Below are positions 8,019 through 15,326 of a stretch of 64,000 bases of DNA, piece after piece. The stretch is taken from assembly GCA_045598045.1 (NCBI GenBank), contig JAZLLG010000043.1, positions 23,170-87,169 on the forward strand, written 5' to 3'. Numbering within the stretch: the first letter of the stretch is position 1; every line of letters starts with the position of its first letter. The notes beneath the pieces are model-generated. The model was not told where the DNA came from, made no database searches, and was given only the letters and a program-made list of their open reading frames with translations. A program made the translations under genes and the position numbers. The DNA is from RGIG3528 sp045598045 (lineage in GTDB: Bacteria > Bacillota > Clostridia > Lachnospirales > Lachnospiraceae).

Positions 8019-8654
8019 TTACTTACCGCTCTTTACGGTTTCCTTTAAGGTGATAAGCGCCTTCTTGGGTCCGGGAACTGCACCCTTTACGAGGATAAGG
8101 TTGTTATCAACATCAACCTTAGCAACCTCAAGATTCTGAACAGTTACCTTTACATTACCCATCTGTCCGGGCATATGCTTTCCGGGGAATACACGGCCGG
8201 GTGTTGTTGCAGGTCCGTTAGAACCGGCATGTCTGTGATACTTGGAACCGTGCTTCATAGGTCCTCTGGAAAGACCATGTCTCTTGATGGCGCCCTGGAA
8301 ACCTTTACCCTTTGAAATACCTGTTGCGTCAATCTTATCACCTGCAGCAAAGATGTCTGCCTTGATTTCCTGACCTACAGTGTACTCAGCGGCGTTTTCA
8401 AATTTGAATTCTCTAAGAAATCTCTTAACTGAAACACCGGCCTTTGCAAAGTGTCCCTTTGCGGGCTTGTTAACGAGTGACTCTCTGATGTCACCAAAAC
8501 CTACCTGTACAGCAGCGTATCCGTCGTTCTCTTCAGTCTTAACCTGAGTAACAACGTTCGGAGTTACCTGGAGTACGGTTACAGGAATAACCATTCCTGC
8601 TTCGTCAAAGATCTGTGTCATACCGATCTTTGTAGCTAAAATAGCTTTCTTCAT
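8019..8654 (-). CDS. rplC: 50S ribosomal protein L3
   Basis: 211 residues. The N-terminus MKKAILATKIGMTQIFDEAG and the central GRGF-like segment KGKGFQGAIKRHG, then GSKYHRHAGSNGPATTPGRVFPGKHMPGQMG, are diagnostic. L3 reaches the peptidyl transferase centre and is an early assembly protein. ATG start with AAAGGAG. The 116-nt spacer before it contains a perfect 8-bp inverted repeat. Confidence 0.97.
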   Translation of the reverse strand: MKKAILATKIGMTQIFDEAGMVIPVTVLQVTPNVVTQVKTEENDGYAAVQVGFGDIRESLVNKPAKGHFAKAGVSVKRFLREFKFENAAEYTVGQEIKADIFAAGDKIDATGISKGKGFQGAIKRHGLSRGPMKHGSKYHRHAGSNGPATTPGRVFPGKHMPGQMGNVKVTVQNLEVAKVDVDNNLILVKGAVPGPKKALITLKETVKSGK

Positions 8655-8732
8655 TTTGAATCTCCTTTCAAAAATCTACAGCGGGCCACAATGTCATTTC
8701 CTTAATAATAGGAACGCATCATGCAGCCATAC

Positions 8733-8755
8733 TAGATGGTCGAAGGAACCATCTA
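8733..8755 (-). other. Perfect 8-bp hairpin in the rpsJ-rplC spacer
   Basis: Arms TAGATGGT (8733-8740) and ACCATCTA (8748-8755) flank a 7-nt loop in the 116-nt gap between rpsJ and rplC. No T-run follows on the minus strand, so read-through into rplC is expected. It may be a processing or regulatory structure in the S10 operon mRNA; its function is unknown. Confidence 0.4.
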
Positions 8756-8770
8756 TTGGTTTGCCTGTGA

Positions 8771-9085
8771 TCACATCTTGATTACGATATGAACGCCGGC
8801 AGGGATCTCAAGTCTGGAAAGAGCATCTACAGTTTTCTGTGTAGGCTCGATTACGTCAATCAGTCTCTTGTGTGTTCTCTGCTCGAACTGCTCACGGCTA
8901 TCCTTGTACTTATGTACGGCACGGATAATCGTAACAACCTCTTTCTTTGTCGGAAGCGGAACGGGTCCACTTACCTTAGAGCCGGTCTTCTTTGCAGTCT
9001 CAATGATCTTCTGAGCAGAAGCATCGATTAACTGATGATCGTAAGCCTTGAGTGTGATTCTCATCACGTTTTTGTTGTTAGCCAT
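8771..9085 (-). CDS. rpsJ: 30S ribosomal protein S10
   Basis: 104 residues. It contains RITLKAYDHQLIDASAQKIIETAKKTGSKV near the N-terminus in order, GPVPLPTKKEVVTI in the middle, and the RTHKRLIDVIEPTQKTVD segment. S10 is in the 30S head and also acts in transcription antitermination with NusB. It is the first gene of the S10 operon. ATG start with AGGAGG about 11 nt upstream. Confidence 0.97.
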   Translation of the reverse strand: MANNKNVMRITLKAYDHQLIDASAQKIIETAKKTGSKVSGPVPLPTKKEVVTIIRAVHKYKDSREQFEQRTHKRLIDVIEPTQKTVDALSRLEIPAGVHIVIKM

Positions 9086-9387
9086 AAAAAATGTCGCCTC
9101 CTATTCGCACTTTTTAAATCAGTACGACAAGCGGTGACTGTACACACACTCGTGTGTTTCATGCCACCCGGAATAACAAACCATGACATCTGTGGGAATC
9201 CACAGCGCATGGCTGCTTATGATTGCTCAACCTCCCGAATAGGCTGAATTACACGTTCGCGGATTTCTCCGCACTTTGTTTAGTACAGTGACTTGTCGTC
9301 AGTATTATTACTTGACATTCGCTCCACGGAAAACCTGCTTCTTTCGAAGCAGCAACCTCACGCTTCATCGCTATCAAGGTCACAACG
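9086..9387 (-). promoter_or_regulatory. Structured 5' leader of the S10 operon
   Basis: About 300 nt separate the predicted transcription start (near 9387) from the rpsJ start, with no convincing gene. The minus-strand RNA can form several short hairpins: a GCTGCTTC/GAAGCAG pair near 9340-9360, a GCGGA/TCCGC pair near 9255-9270, a CTGTGG/CCACAG pair near 9190-9207, and an ACACAC/GTGTGT-type pair near 9140-9160. S10 operons in proteobacteria are controlled by L4 through such a leader. The clostridial counterpart is not known to me, so the regulator is open. Confidence 0.5.
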
Positions 9388-9393
9388 AGAGGC

Positions 9394-9422
9394 ATTATAC
9401 ACCCTAAAATGTATAAATGCAA
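9394..9422 (-). promoter_or_regulatory. Sigma-A promoter of the S10-spc operon
   Basis: On the minus strand, -35 TTGCAT (9417-9422) and -10 TATAAT (9394-9399) are separated by exactly 17 nt. Transcription should start near 9387. It lies directly after the terminator of the upstream gene and before an AT-rich stretch, so it is the likely main promoter for about 20 ribosomal protein genes. Confidence 0.85.
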
Positions 9423-9465
9423 TACTTTTTTCACGAAAAAATAAAAAAAAGATAAAAAGATAACT

Positions 9466-9496
9466 CAAAAATTCCGGCAGGTTTCCCTGCCGGAAT
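9466..9496 (-). terminator. Intrinsic terminator after the trigger-factor-like gene
   Basis: A perfect 11-bp stem (9471-9481 with 9486-9496, TTCCGGCAGG-type arms) has a 4-nt loop and is followed on the minus strand by TTTTTGAG. It closes the transcript of the gene ending at 9502 and isolates it from the S10 operon promoter. Confidence 0.9.
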
Positions 9497-9501
9497 AAGA
9501 A

Positions 9502-10380
9502 TTAATCATAGTATGTAACGTTTTCAACAAGGTAGTTCATGACTTTATCATACATCATGCTCTTCATAAGGTAGCCCTTACCATACTGCTTTTCAACATC
9601 TGCACCTACGCTTGCGCAGAAATCTTTGTACTCATCCTTTGTGATGCTCATGCCTTCCTGTTCAAAGATGTACTGGATAACAAGATCAATCTTTGCCTGA
9701 GCTGCTGCTCTGGTGAAAACGCTCTGATTGTATTCTTCATCCGTCATTTCCGAAAACTCGTTGAAGCTGTTGTATGCATATGCACCGGTATACTGATAAG
9801 AAAGATTGTTATATGCCTGGTACTGTGAAAGATCGTTTCCTATCAGAACTTCAGAAAGAGCTTCAATATATTCACCGGGATAAGTCTTAACGGTTGTGTC
9901 TGTATCAAGAATACTGTTTACGAATTCGGCGATACGCTCTTCTTTGTTTTCGTCATTAAGCTTCTTTCTGTATTCATCACATGTCATTCCGAACTGCGCC
10001 ATACAGAACTCATCATCAAAAACAGTATCAATCTGGTTACCATCCTCATCTGCTGACCAGTAATCAGAAAGGATGTCATCAATCTTTGCCTGGATTTCGT
10101 CTTCGGTAAGTTCAATTTCAAATCCGTGAACAACCATATTCTTATAGTCAGGTGCCTCGATACAAACTGCTACGTCAACGTCTTTAATCTTACCTTCTTT
10201 TGTAAGTCCTTTGCTGTAATCGATATTAATTTTGTTTGCATTGTTCTTAACGATGATAAAAATGCCGAACGCAAGAACTGCGAGAATGAGAACATATCCA
10301 ATGATAGACGCAATCTTTGCGCCGTTTTTCCCGATTATCGCTTCCCTATTTTCTGAAGCGGCTTCTTTATTTTTTGCCAT
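9502..10380 (-). CDS. Membrane-anchored protein resembling the trigger factor C-terminal chaperone domain
   Basis: 292 residues. After a charged N-terminus a single membrane segment (about residues 26-44, ASIIGYVLILAVLAFGIFIIV) would place residues 45-292 outside the cell. The outer part reads like the trigger factor C-terminal domain: a TYPGEYIEALSEVL segment, then an EFSEMTDEEYNQSVFTRAAAQAKIDLVIQYIFEQEGMSIT region, and a final DKVMNYLVENVTYYD. No ribosome-binding GFRKGK-type motif and no FKBP-type PPIase domain is visible. I infer an extracytoplasmic foldase or chaperone; a SurA/PrsA-like role is the alternative. It has its own promoter and terminator between the str and S10 operons. Confidence 0.7.
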   Translation of the reverse strand: MAKNKEAASENREAIIGKNGAKIASIIGYVLILAVLAFGIFIIVKNNANKINIDYSKGLTKEGKIKDVDVAVCIEAPDYKNMVVHGFEIELTEDEIQAKIDDILSDYWSADEDGNQIDTVFDDEFCMAQFGMTCDEYRKKLNDENKEERIAEFVNSILDTDTTVKTYPGEYIEALSEVLIGNDLSQYQAYNNLSYQYTGAYAYNSFNEFSEMTDEEYNQSVFTRAAAQAKIDLVIQYIFEQEGMSITKDEYKDFCASVGADVEKQYGKGYLMKSMMYDKVMNYLVENVTYYD

Positions 10381-10414
10381 TTCCCTAAAACCTCCGAGTT
10401 GTAATATGGATGTT

Positions 10415-10445
10415 ATTATAGCACATATTAATTCAATTGTGTAAA
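10415..10445 (-). promoter_or_regulatory. Promoter of the trigger-factor-like gene
   Basis: -10 TATAAT (10415-10420) is preceded by TGC, an extended -10 element, and by a TTTACA -35 box (10440-10445) at a longer than ideal 19-nt spacing. Its position 35 nt upstream of the start codon suits the gene that starts at 10380. Confidence 0.7.
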
Positions 10446-10532
10446 AGAATTACAATATTATTAAAAAAGATTTAACGGCAACGAGCTGAATGCTGCACCT
10501 CGACTGCAATGAAGCATCAGCGGCGCAGCAAC

Positions 10533-10564
10533 AAAAAAGGCTCCCGAGGAAAACCTCGGAAGCC
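10533..10564 (-). terminator. Intrinsic terminator of the str operon, after tuf
   Basis: An 11-bp stem with one mismatch (10539-10549 with 10554-10564) and a TTTT loop is followed on the minus strand by TTTTTTG. It lies 23 nt after the tuf stop codon. Confidence 0.9.
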
Positions 10565-10587
10565 TTGATTAAATGAATTAATTAATA

Positions 10588-11778
10588 TCAGTCAAGAACC
10601 TTTGCAACCTTACCGGATCCAACTGTTCTACCACCTTCACGGATAGCGAAGTTAAGACCCTGCTCCATAGCGATAGGATGAATGAGTTCGATGCTCATTT
10701 CGATGTTACGGGTGCCCCTGCGTGTCTCAACGCCTTCAGGAAGGTTACATACGCCTGTAACGTCTGTTGTTCTGAAGTAGAACTGAGGACGATAGTTTGT
10801 GAAGAAAGGTGTATGACGGCCACCCTCTTCCTTAGTAAGAACGTAAACCTGACCTGTGAACTTCTTGTGGCATGTGATTGAACCGGGCTTGCAGAGAATC
10901 TGTCCACGCTCGATTTCGTTTCTCTGAACACCACGAAGGAGTACGCCGATGTTATCACCAGCCTGAGCCTCGTCAAGGAGCTTACGGAACATTTCGATAC
11001 CTGTAACAACTACCTTACGTGTCTCTTCATGGATACCTGCGATTTCAACTTCCTCAGAAAGATGAAGTGTACCACGCTCAACTCTACCTGTAGCAACTGT
11101 ACCACGACCTGTGATAGAGAAAACGTCCTCGACAGGCATAAGGAAAGGCTTATCTGTCTCACGAACGGGATCAGGGAAGTAGGAGTCAACTGTGTCCATG
11201 AGCTCCATAACCTTGTCGCCCCACTCGCCGTTGGGATTCTCAAGTGCCTGAAGAGCGGAACCCTTAACGATAGGGCATCCTGTGGAGCCGTACTCTTCGA
11301 GGTGCTCTGTGATTTCCATCTCAACGAGCTCAAGGATTTCAGGGTCATCAACCATATCACACTTGTTCATGAATACTACGATGTTAGGAACACCTACCTG
11401 ACGAGCAAGAAGGATGTGCTCTTTTGTCTGAGCCATAACACCATCTGTAGCAGCAACAACGAGGATAGCACCATCCATCTGTGCAGCACCTGTGATCATG
11501 TTCTTAACGTAGTCAGCATGTCCGGGGCAGTCAACGTGTGCATAGTGTCTCTTGTTTGTTGTGTACTCAACGTGAGCTGTAGAAATCGTTATACCTCTTG
11601 CTCTCTCTTCAGGAGCCTTATCGATGTTCTCGAAGTCTACCTTTTCATTACCGGCAACTCTCTCAGCAAGAACCTTTGTGATAGCAGCTGTAAGGGTTGT
11701 TTTACCATGGTCAACGTGTCCGATGGTACCGATGTTAGCATGTGCTTTGTCGCCTCTTTCAAATTTAGCTTTTGCCAT
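10588..11778 (-). CDS. tuf: Elongation factor Tu
   Basis: 396 residues, full length. The GTPase P-loop GHVDHGKT is at residues 20-27, switch II has DCPGHADYVKNM, and the guanine-specific motif is NKCD. Domains 2 and 3 follow, ending with GGRTVGSGKVAKVLD. EF-Tu delivers aminoacyl-tRNA to the ribosome. It is the last gene of the str operon and has its own strong promoter 100 nt upstream, which fits its need for much higher expression than fusA. AAGGAGG lies upstream of the ATG. Confidence 0.98.
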   Translation of the reverse strand: MAKAKFERGDKAHANIGTIGHVDHGKTTLTAAITKVLAERVAGNEKVDFENIDKAPEERARGITISTAHVEYTTNKRHYAHVDCPGHADYVKNMITGAAQMDGAILVVAATDGVMAQTKEHILLARQVGVPNIVVFMNKCDMVDDPEILELVEMEITEHLEEYGSTGCPIVKGSALQALENPNGEWGDKVMELMDTVDSYFPDPVRETDKPFLMPVEDVFSITGRGTVATGRVERGTLHLSEEVEIAGIHEETRKVVVTGIEMFRKLLDEAQAGDNIGVLLRGVQRNEIERGQILCKPGSITCHKKFTGQVYVLTKEEGGRHTPFFTNYRPQFYFRTTDVTGVCNLPEGVETRRGTRNIEMSIELIHPIAMEQGLNFAIREGGRTVGSGKVAKVLD

Positions 11779-11874
11779 TTGAAAAATCCTCCTTAAATAA
11801 GAATGTTTGGTTTGCTCTATTTACTCCGTATGCCCCATCGGACAACGGTAAATAACGTGAGCCTCATACGCGCT

Positions 11875-11903
11875 ATTATATTGCATAGTATGAGTTTTTT
11901 CAA
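11875..11903 (-). promoter_or_regulatory. Internal promoter for tuf
   Basis: -35 TTGAAA (11898-11903) and -10 TATAAT (11875-11880) are spaced by 17 nt in the 142-nt fusA-tuf gap. Transcription would start near 11868, leaving a leader of about 90 nt. It allows tuf expression independent of the rpsL promoter. Confidence 0.85.
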
Positions 11904-11920
11904 GTATGAATTTATTTGTA

Positions 11921-14041
11921 TTACTTGCCCTTGCGTTCTGCAAGAACCTTTTCCTGAACTGACTTCGGAACCTGCTCGTAGTTTGCGAAGAACATTGAGT
12001 AAGCGCCACGGCCCTGTGTCTTTGAACGAAGGGTTGTAGCATATCCGAACATCTCAGAGAGGGGAACGAAGCAACGGATAAGCTTGGATCCGTTAACGTC
12101 CTCTGTACCCTCGATACGGCCACGACGTGATGAGCAGTCACCGATAACGTCGCCCATATAATCCTCGGGAACAGTGATTTCAACTCTCATGATAGGCTCA
12201 AGGAGTACGGGATTTGCCTTCTGCATAGCTTCCTTAAATGCCATTGAACCGGCAATCTTGAAGGCCATTTCTGAAGAGTCGACTTCATGGTAGGAGCCGT
12301 CCCAGCAGTTAGCATGAATACCGAGAACAGGATAGCCGCCGAGGATACCACACTTCATAGCCTCTTCGATACCTGCCTGTACAGCGGGGATGTATTCCTT
12401 AGGAATAGCACCGCCGACAACTGTATTTTCAAATTCGAATGTCGTCTCACCGTTGACATCCATAGGTGTGAATATAACTTTACAATGACCGTACTGACCA
12501 CGACCACCGGACTGCTTTGCGTACTTGGAATCGATGTTAACTTCCTTGGTGATGCCTTCCTTGTATGCAACCTGAGGTGCACCAACGTTAGCCTCAACCT
12601 TGAACTCACGAAGGAGTCTGTCTACGATGATTTCAAGATGAAGTTCGCCCATGCCGGCGATGATTGTCTGGCCTGTTTCCTCGTTTGTGGAAACACGGAA
12701 TGTAGGATCTTCTTCAGCAAGCTTAGCAAGAGCCTCGCCCATCTTATCCTGACCTGCTTTTGTCTTCGGCTCAATGGCAACGGAGATAACGGGCTCAGGG
12801 AATTCCATGGATTCGAGGATAACAGGTGCCTTCTCATCACAGATTGTATCACCTGTTGTTGTAAACTTGAAACCTACAGCTGCAGCGATATCGCCGGAGA
12901 ATACCTTCTCAAGGTCTTCTCTCTTGTTAGCGTGCATCTGAAGGATACGACCCATTCTTTCCTTCTTGTCACGGCATGCATTAAGAACATATGAACCTGC
13001 GTTACATGTTCCGGAGTAAACACGGAAGAATGCAAGCTTTCCTACGAAAGGATCGGCCATAATCTTGAATGCAAGTGCTGAGAAAGGCTCTTCGTCGGAA
13101 GCATGTCTCTCAACTTCGTTACCGTCAAGGTCAACGCCCTTGATAGCAGGGATGTCTGTAGGAGCAGGCATGTACTCGATAACAGCGTCAAGGAGCTTCT
13201 GAACGCCCTTGTTTCTGTATGCGGAACCGCAGCAGACAGGAATGATTGTACCTGCGATTGTTGCAGCTCTTAAAGCTTTCTTTAATTCCTTCTCGTCAGG
13301 AACCTGACCGTCAAGGTACTTCTCAAGAAGTTCGTCATCTGTTTCACAGATCTGCTCAATGAGCTTGTCACGATACTCCTGGCAGATGTCCTTCATATCG
13401 TCCGGGATATCCTTAATCTCGATCTGGTCACCCTTATCATCGAGATAGTAGTATGCCTGCATCTCGAAAAGGTCAACGATTCCCTTGAATGTATCCTCTG
13501 CACCGATAGGGAGCTGAAGAGGAGCGGGATTCTTACCGAGTCTTGTACGGATCATGCTTATAACGTTGAAGAAGTTTGCACCGGAGATGTCCATCTTGTT
13601 AACGAAAGCCATTCTCGGTACGTTGTATTTATCAGCCTGACGCCAAACTGTTTCAGACTGAGGCTCAACACCGCCCTTAGCGCAGAATACGCCGACAGCG
13701 CCGTCGAGTACACGAAGTGAACGCTCAACTTCAACTGTGAAGTCTACGTGTCCGGGAGTATCAATGATGTTGATACGATATTCAGGTGCTCCCTGAATCT
13801 TCTGGTGTCTGTACTCCTGTGTCCAATGACAAGTAGTAGCAGCTGATGTAATCGTGATACCTCTTTCCTGTTCCTGCTCCATCCAGTCCATGGTAGCAGT
13901 ACCATCATGTGTATCACCAATCTTATGATTGATACCGGTGTAATAGAGAATACGCTCGGAGAGGGTTGTTTTTCCGGCATCAATGTGAGCCATGATACCA
14001 ATGTTTCTGGTATGCTCAAGTGTATATTGTCTTTCAGCCAA
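11921..14041 (-). CDS. fusA: Elongation factor G
   Basis: 706 residues, normal. The P-loop AHIDAGKT lies at residues 18-25, followed by the switch region RGITITSAATTCHW, DTPGHVDFTVEVERS and NKMD. Domains II-V follow, with the domain IV segment VAYKEGITKEVNIDSKYAKQSGGRGQYG in two pieces. EF-G drives translocation and, with RRF, ribosome recycling. The start codon is TTG (14039-14041) with AGGAGG 9 nt upstream. It follows rpsG by 21 nt. Confidence 0.98.
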   Translation of the reverse strand: MAERQYTLEHTRNIGIMAHIDAGKTTLSERILYYTGINHKIGDTHDGTATMDWMEQEQERGITITSAATTCHWTQEYRHQKIQGAPEYRINIIDTPGHVDFTVEVERSLRVLDGAVGVFCAKGGVEPQSETVWRQADKYNVPRMAFVNKMDISGANFFNVISMIRTRLGKNPAPLQLPIGAEDTFKGIVDLFEMQAYYYLDDKGDQIEIKDIPDDMKDICQEYRDKLIEQICETDDELLEKYLDGQVPDEKELKKALRAATIAGTIIPVCCGSAYRNKGVQKLLDAVIEYMPAPTDIPAIKGVDLDGNEVERHASDEEPFSALAFKIMADPFVGKLAFFRVYSGTCNAGSYVLNACRDKKERMGRILQMHANKREDLEKVFSGDIAAAVGFKFTTTGDTICDEKAPVILESMEFPEPVISVAIEPKTKAGQDKMGEALAKLAEEDPTFRVSTNEETGQTIIAGMGELHLEIIVDRLLREFKVEANVGAPQVAYKEGITKEVNIDSKYAKQSGGRGQYGHCKVIFTPMDVNGETTFEFENTVVGGAIPKEYIPAVQAGIEEAMKCGILGGYPVLGIHANCWDGSYHEVDSSEMAFKIAGSMAFKEAMQKANPVLLEPIMRVEITVPEDYMGDVIGDCSSRRGRIEGTEDVNGSKLIRCFVPLSEMFGYATTLRSKTQGRGAYSMFFANYEQVPKSVQEKVLAERKGK

Positions 14042-14062
14042 GGTATTTTCCTCCTAATAGAA

Positions 14063-14533
14063 CTACCAGCGATAATGAGCGAAAGCCTTGTTGGACTCTG
14101 CCATCTTGTGCATGTCTTCTTTACGCTTTACTGCATTACCTGTGTTGTTAGCTGCATCGAGGATTTCGCCTGCAAGCTTTTCCTGCATTGTCTTCTCGCC
14201 ACGCTTACGTGAGAAGAGTGTAAGCCAGCGAAGTGCAAGAGCCTGTCTTCTTTCAGGTCTTACTTCAATAGGTACCTGGTATGTAGCACCACCGATACGG
14301 CGTGCTTTAACTTCGAGAACAGGCATAAGGTTGTTCATAGCCTGATCGAAGATTTCGAGTGCTTCCTTGCCGCTCTTTTCAGCGACGATGTCGAATGCAC
14401 CATAAACGATTTTCTGGGCAGTGCCCTTCTTACCGTCAAGCATTACGTTGTTTACAAGCTTTGTAACTACAACACTGTTGTACAACGGATCTGCCAGTAC
14501 GGTTCTTGTGTGATTATGTCCTTTTCTTGGCAC
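14063..14533 (-). CDS. rpsG: 30S ribosomal protein S7
   Basis: 156 residues, the usual length. It begins MPRKGHNHTRTVLADPLYNS and has the conserved VEVKARRIGGATYQVPIEVRPERR segment in adjoining parts, ending KAFAHYRW. S7 nucleates assembly of the 30S head. The start codon is GTG (14531-14533), with AAGGAGG 8 nt upstream. The 207-nt gap to rpsL is unusually long for this operon. Confidence 0.97.
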   Translation of the reverse strand: MPRKGHNHTRTVLADPLYNSVVVTKLVNNVMLDGKKGTAQKIVYGAFDIVAEKSGKEALEIFDQAMNNLMPVLEVKARRIGGATYQVPIEVRPERRQALALRWLTLFSRKRGEKTMQEKLAGEILDAANNTGNAVKRKEDMHKMAESNKAFAHYRW

Positions 14534-14740
14534 GTTGCTTCCCTCCTTAATAACGACCGCTTTTTGCGGCCAATTAATTCAACGGTACTCACATTCACTC
14601 TGTGTTCGCGCTAGAGTATTTTCTATCTTCAAACCGACAGCCACATTGGAGTTTGAATTGAAAACCAATCCTGCGTCCTTACGAGTAATGTAAAAACTAA
14701 TTAGTTACATTCTTAGCCGGCCAATGACCGGTAAGGCAAT
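14534..14740 (-). other. rpsL-rpsG intercistronic region without a gene
   Basis: No open frame with a ribosome binding site is visible. It holds short inverted repeats: CCGG/CCGG around 14715-14735, an AACTAATTAGTT palindrome near 14695-14706, and ACTCC- and GAATTG-containing arms further on. In E. coli the corresponding spacer binds S7 as an autorepressor. Whether this spacer does so cannot be read from the sequence. Confidence 0.4.
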
Positions 14741-15160
14741 TTATTTTGCGTCTTTAGGTCTCTTTGCGCCGTACTTGGAGCGAGCCTGACGTCTCTTTGC
14801 AACACCTGCTGTATCAAGTGTGCCTCTGATGATGTGGTAACGAGTACCGGGAAGGTCCTTAACTCTGCCGCCACGGATAAGAACAACGCTATGCTCCTGA
14901 AGGTTGTGACCTTCGCCGGGGATGTAGCTTGTAACTTCGATTCCGTTTGAAAGACGAACTCTGGCAATCTTTCTTAATGCTGAGTTAGGCTTCTTAGGTG
15001 TAGCTGTACGAACTGCTGTACATACACCACGCTTCTGGGGAGACTGTGTATCAGTAGCCTTCTTGTTAAGGGAGTTGTAACCCTTTAACAGAGCCGGAGC
15101 TGTAGACTTCTGAGCAAGTGTCTCTCTGCCTTTTCTTACTAACTGGTTAAATGTAGGCAT
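14741..15160 (-). CDS. rpsL: 30S ribosomal protein S12
   Basis: 139 residues from the ATG at 15158-15160, with AGGAGG 11 nt upstream; a longer in-frame stretch to 15274 lies in the leader and is rejected. The sequence MPTFNQLVRKGRETL and the invariant TPKKPNSALRKIARVRL and PGEGHNLQEHSVVLIRGG segments are present. The lysine pair in KKPNSA (residues 56-57) is of the streptomycin-sensitive form. S12 is in the decoding centre. First gene of the str operon. Confidence 0.97.
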   Translation of the reverse strand: MPTFNQLVRKGRETLAQKSTAPALLKGYNSLNKKATDTQSPQKRGVCTAVRTATPKKPNSALRKIARVRLSNGIEVTSYIPGEGHNLQEHSVVLIRGGRVKDLPGTRYHIIRGTLDTAGVAKRRQARSKYGAKRPKDAK

Positions 15161-15252
15161 TGATTTTCTTTCCTCCTGTTTGAATTTGGTTTGGAGTGGC
15201 TGCCTGCGTAAAAATCCTTTGTCTGCTCCGCCCGAAAAATGGGCAGAGAAAA

Positions 15253-15277
15253 CCCGTGCGCATGGCACACGCACGGG
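15253..15277 (-). promoter_or_regulatory. Hairpin at the 5' end of the str operon transcript
   Basis: A perfect 8-bp GC-rich stem (15253-15260 with 15270-15277) and a 9-nt loop lie immediately after the predicted start site, followed by TTTTCTC on the minus strand. It resembles a terminator, which would make an attenuator, or it may protect the 5' end of the mRNA. The T-run is short, so strong termination is doubtful. Confidence 0.5.
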
Positions 15278-15279
15278 AT

Positions 15280-15308
15280 ATTATAGTCACGGGATATTCC
15301 TTTGTCAA
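15280..15308 (-). promoter_or_regulatory. Consensus promoter of the str operon
   Basis: The minus strand has the ideal sigma-A elements TTGACA (15303-15308) and TATAAT (15280-15285) at 17 nt. The leader from about 15273 to 15160 is some 110 nt. It overlaps the region just after the stop of the GH127 gene, so the str operon here is independent of upstream genes. Confidence 0.92.
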
Positions 15309-15326
15309 GAAAAATTTACTACTTTG

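Noticed and set aside
9249..9434. Open frame in the S10 leader that could encode a leader peptide
   Set aside because: The long version starts upstream of the promoter, and the inner ATG has no ribosome binding site. Codon use is not protein-like.
10446..10532. Small RNA between the trigger-factor-like gene and tuf
   Set aside because: No promoter facing it after the tuf terminator and no clear terminator of its own; only short GC-rich pairings are visible.
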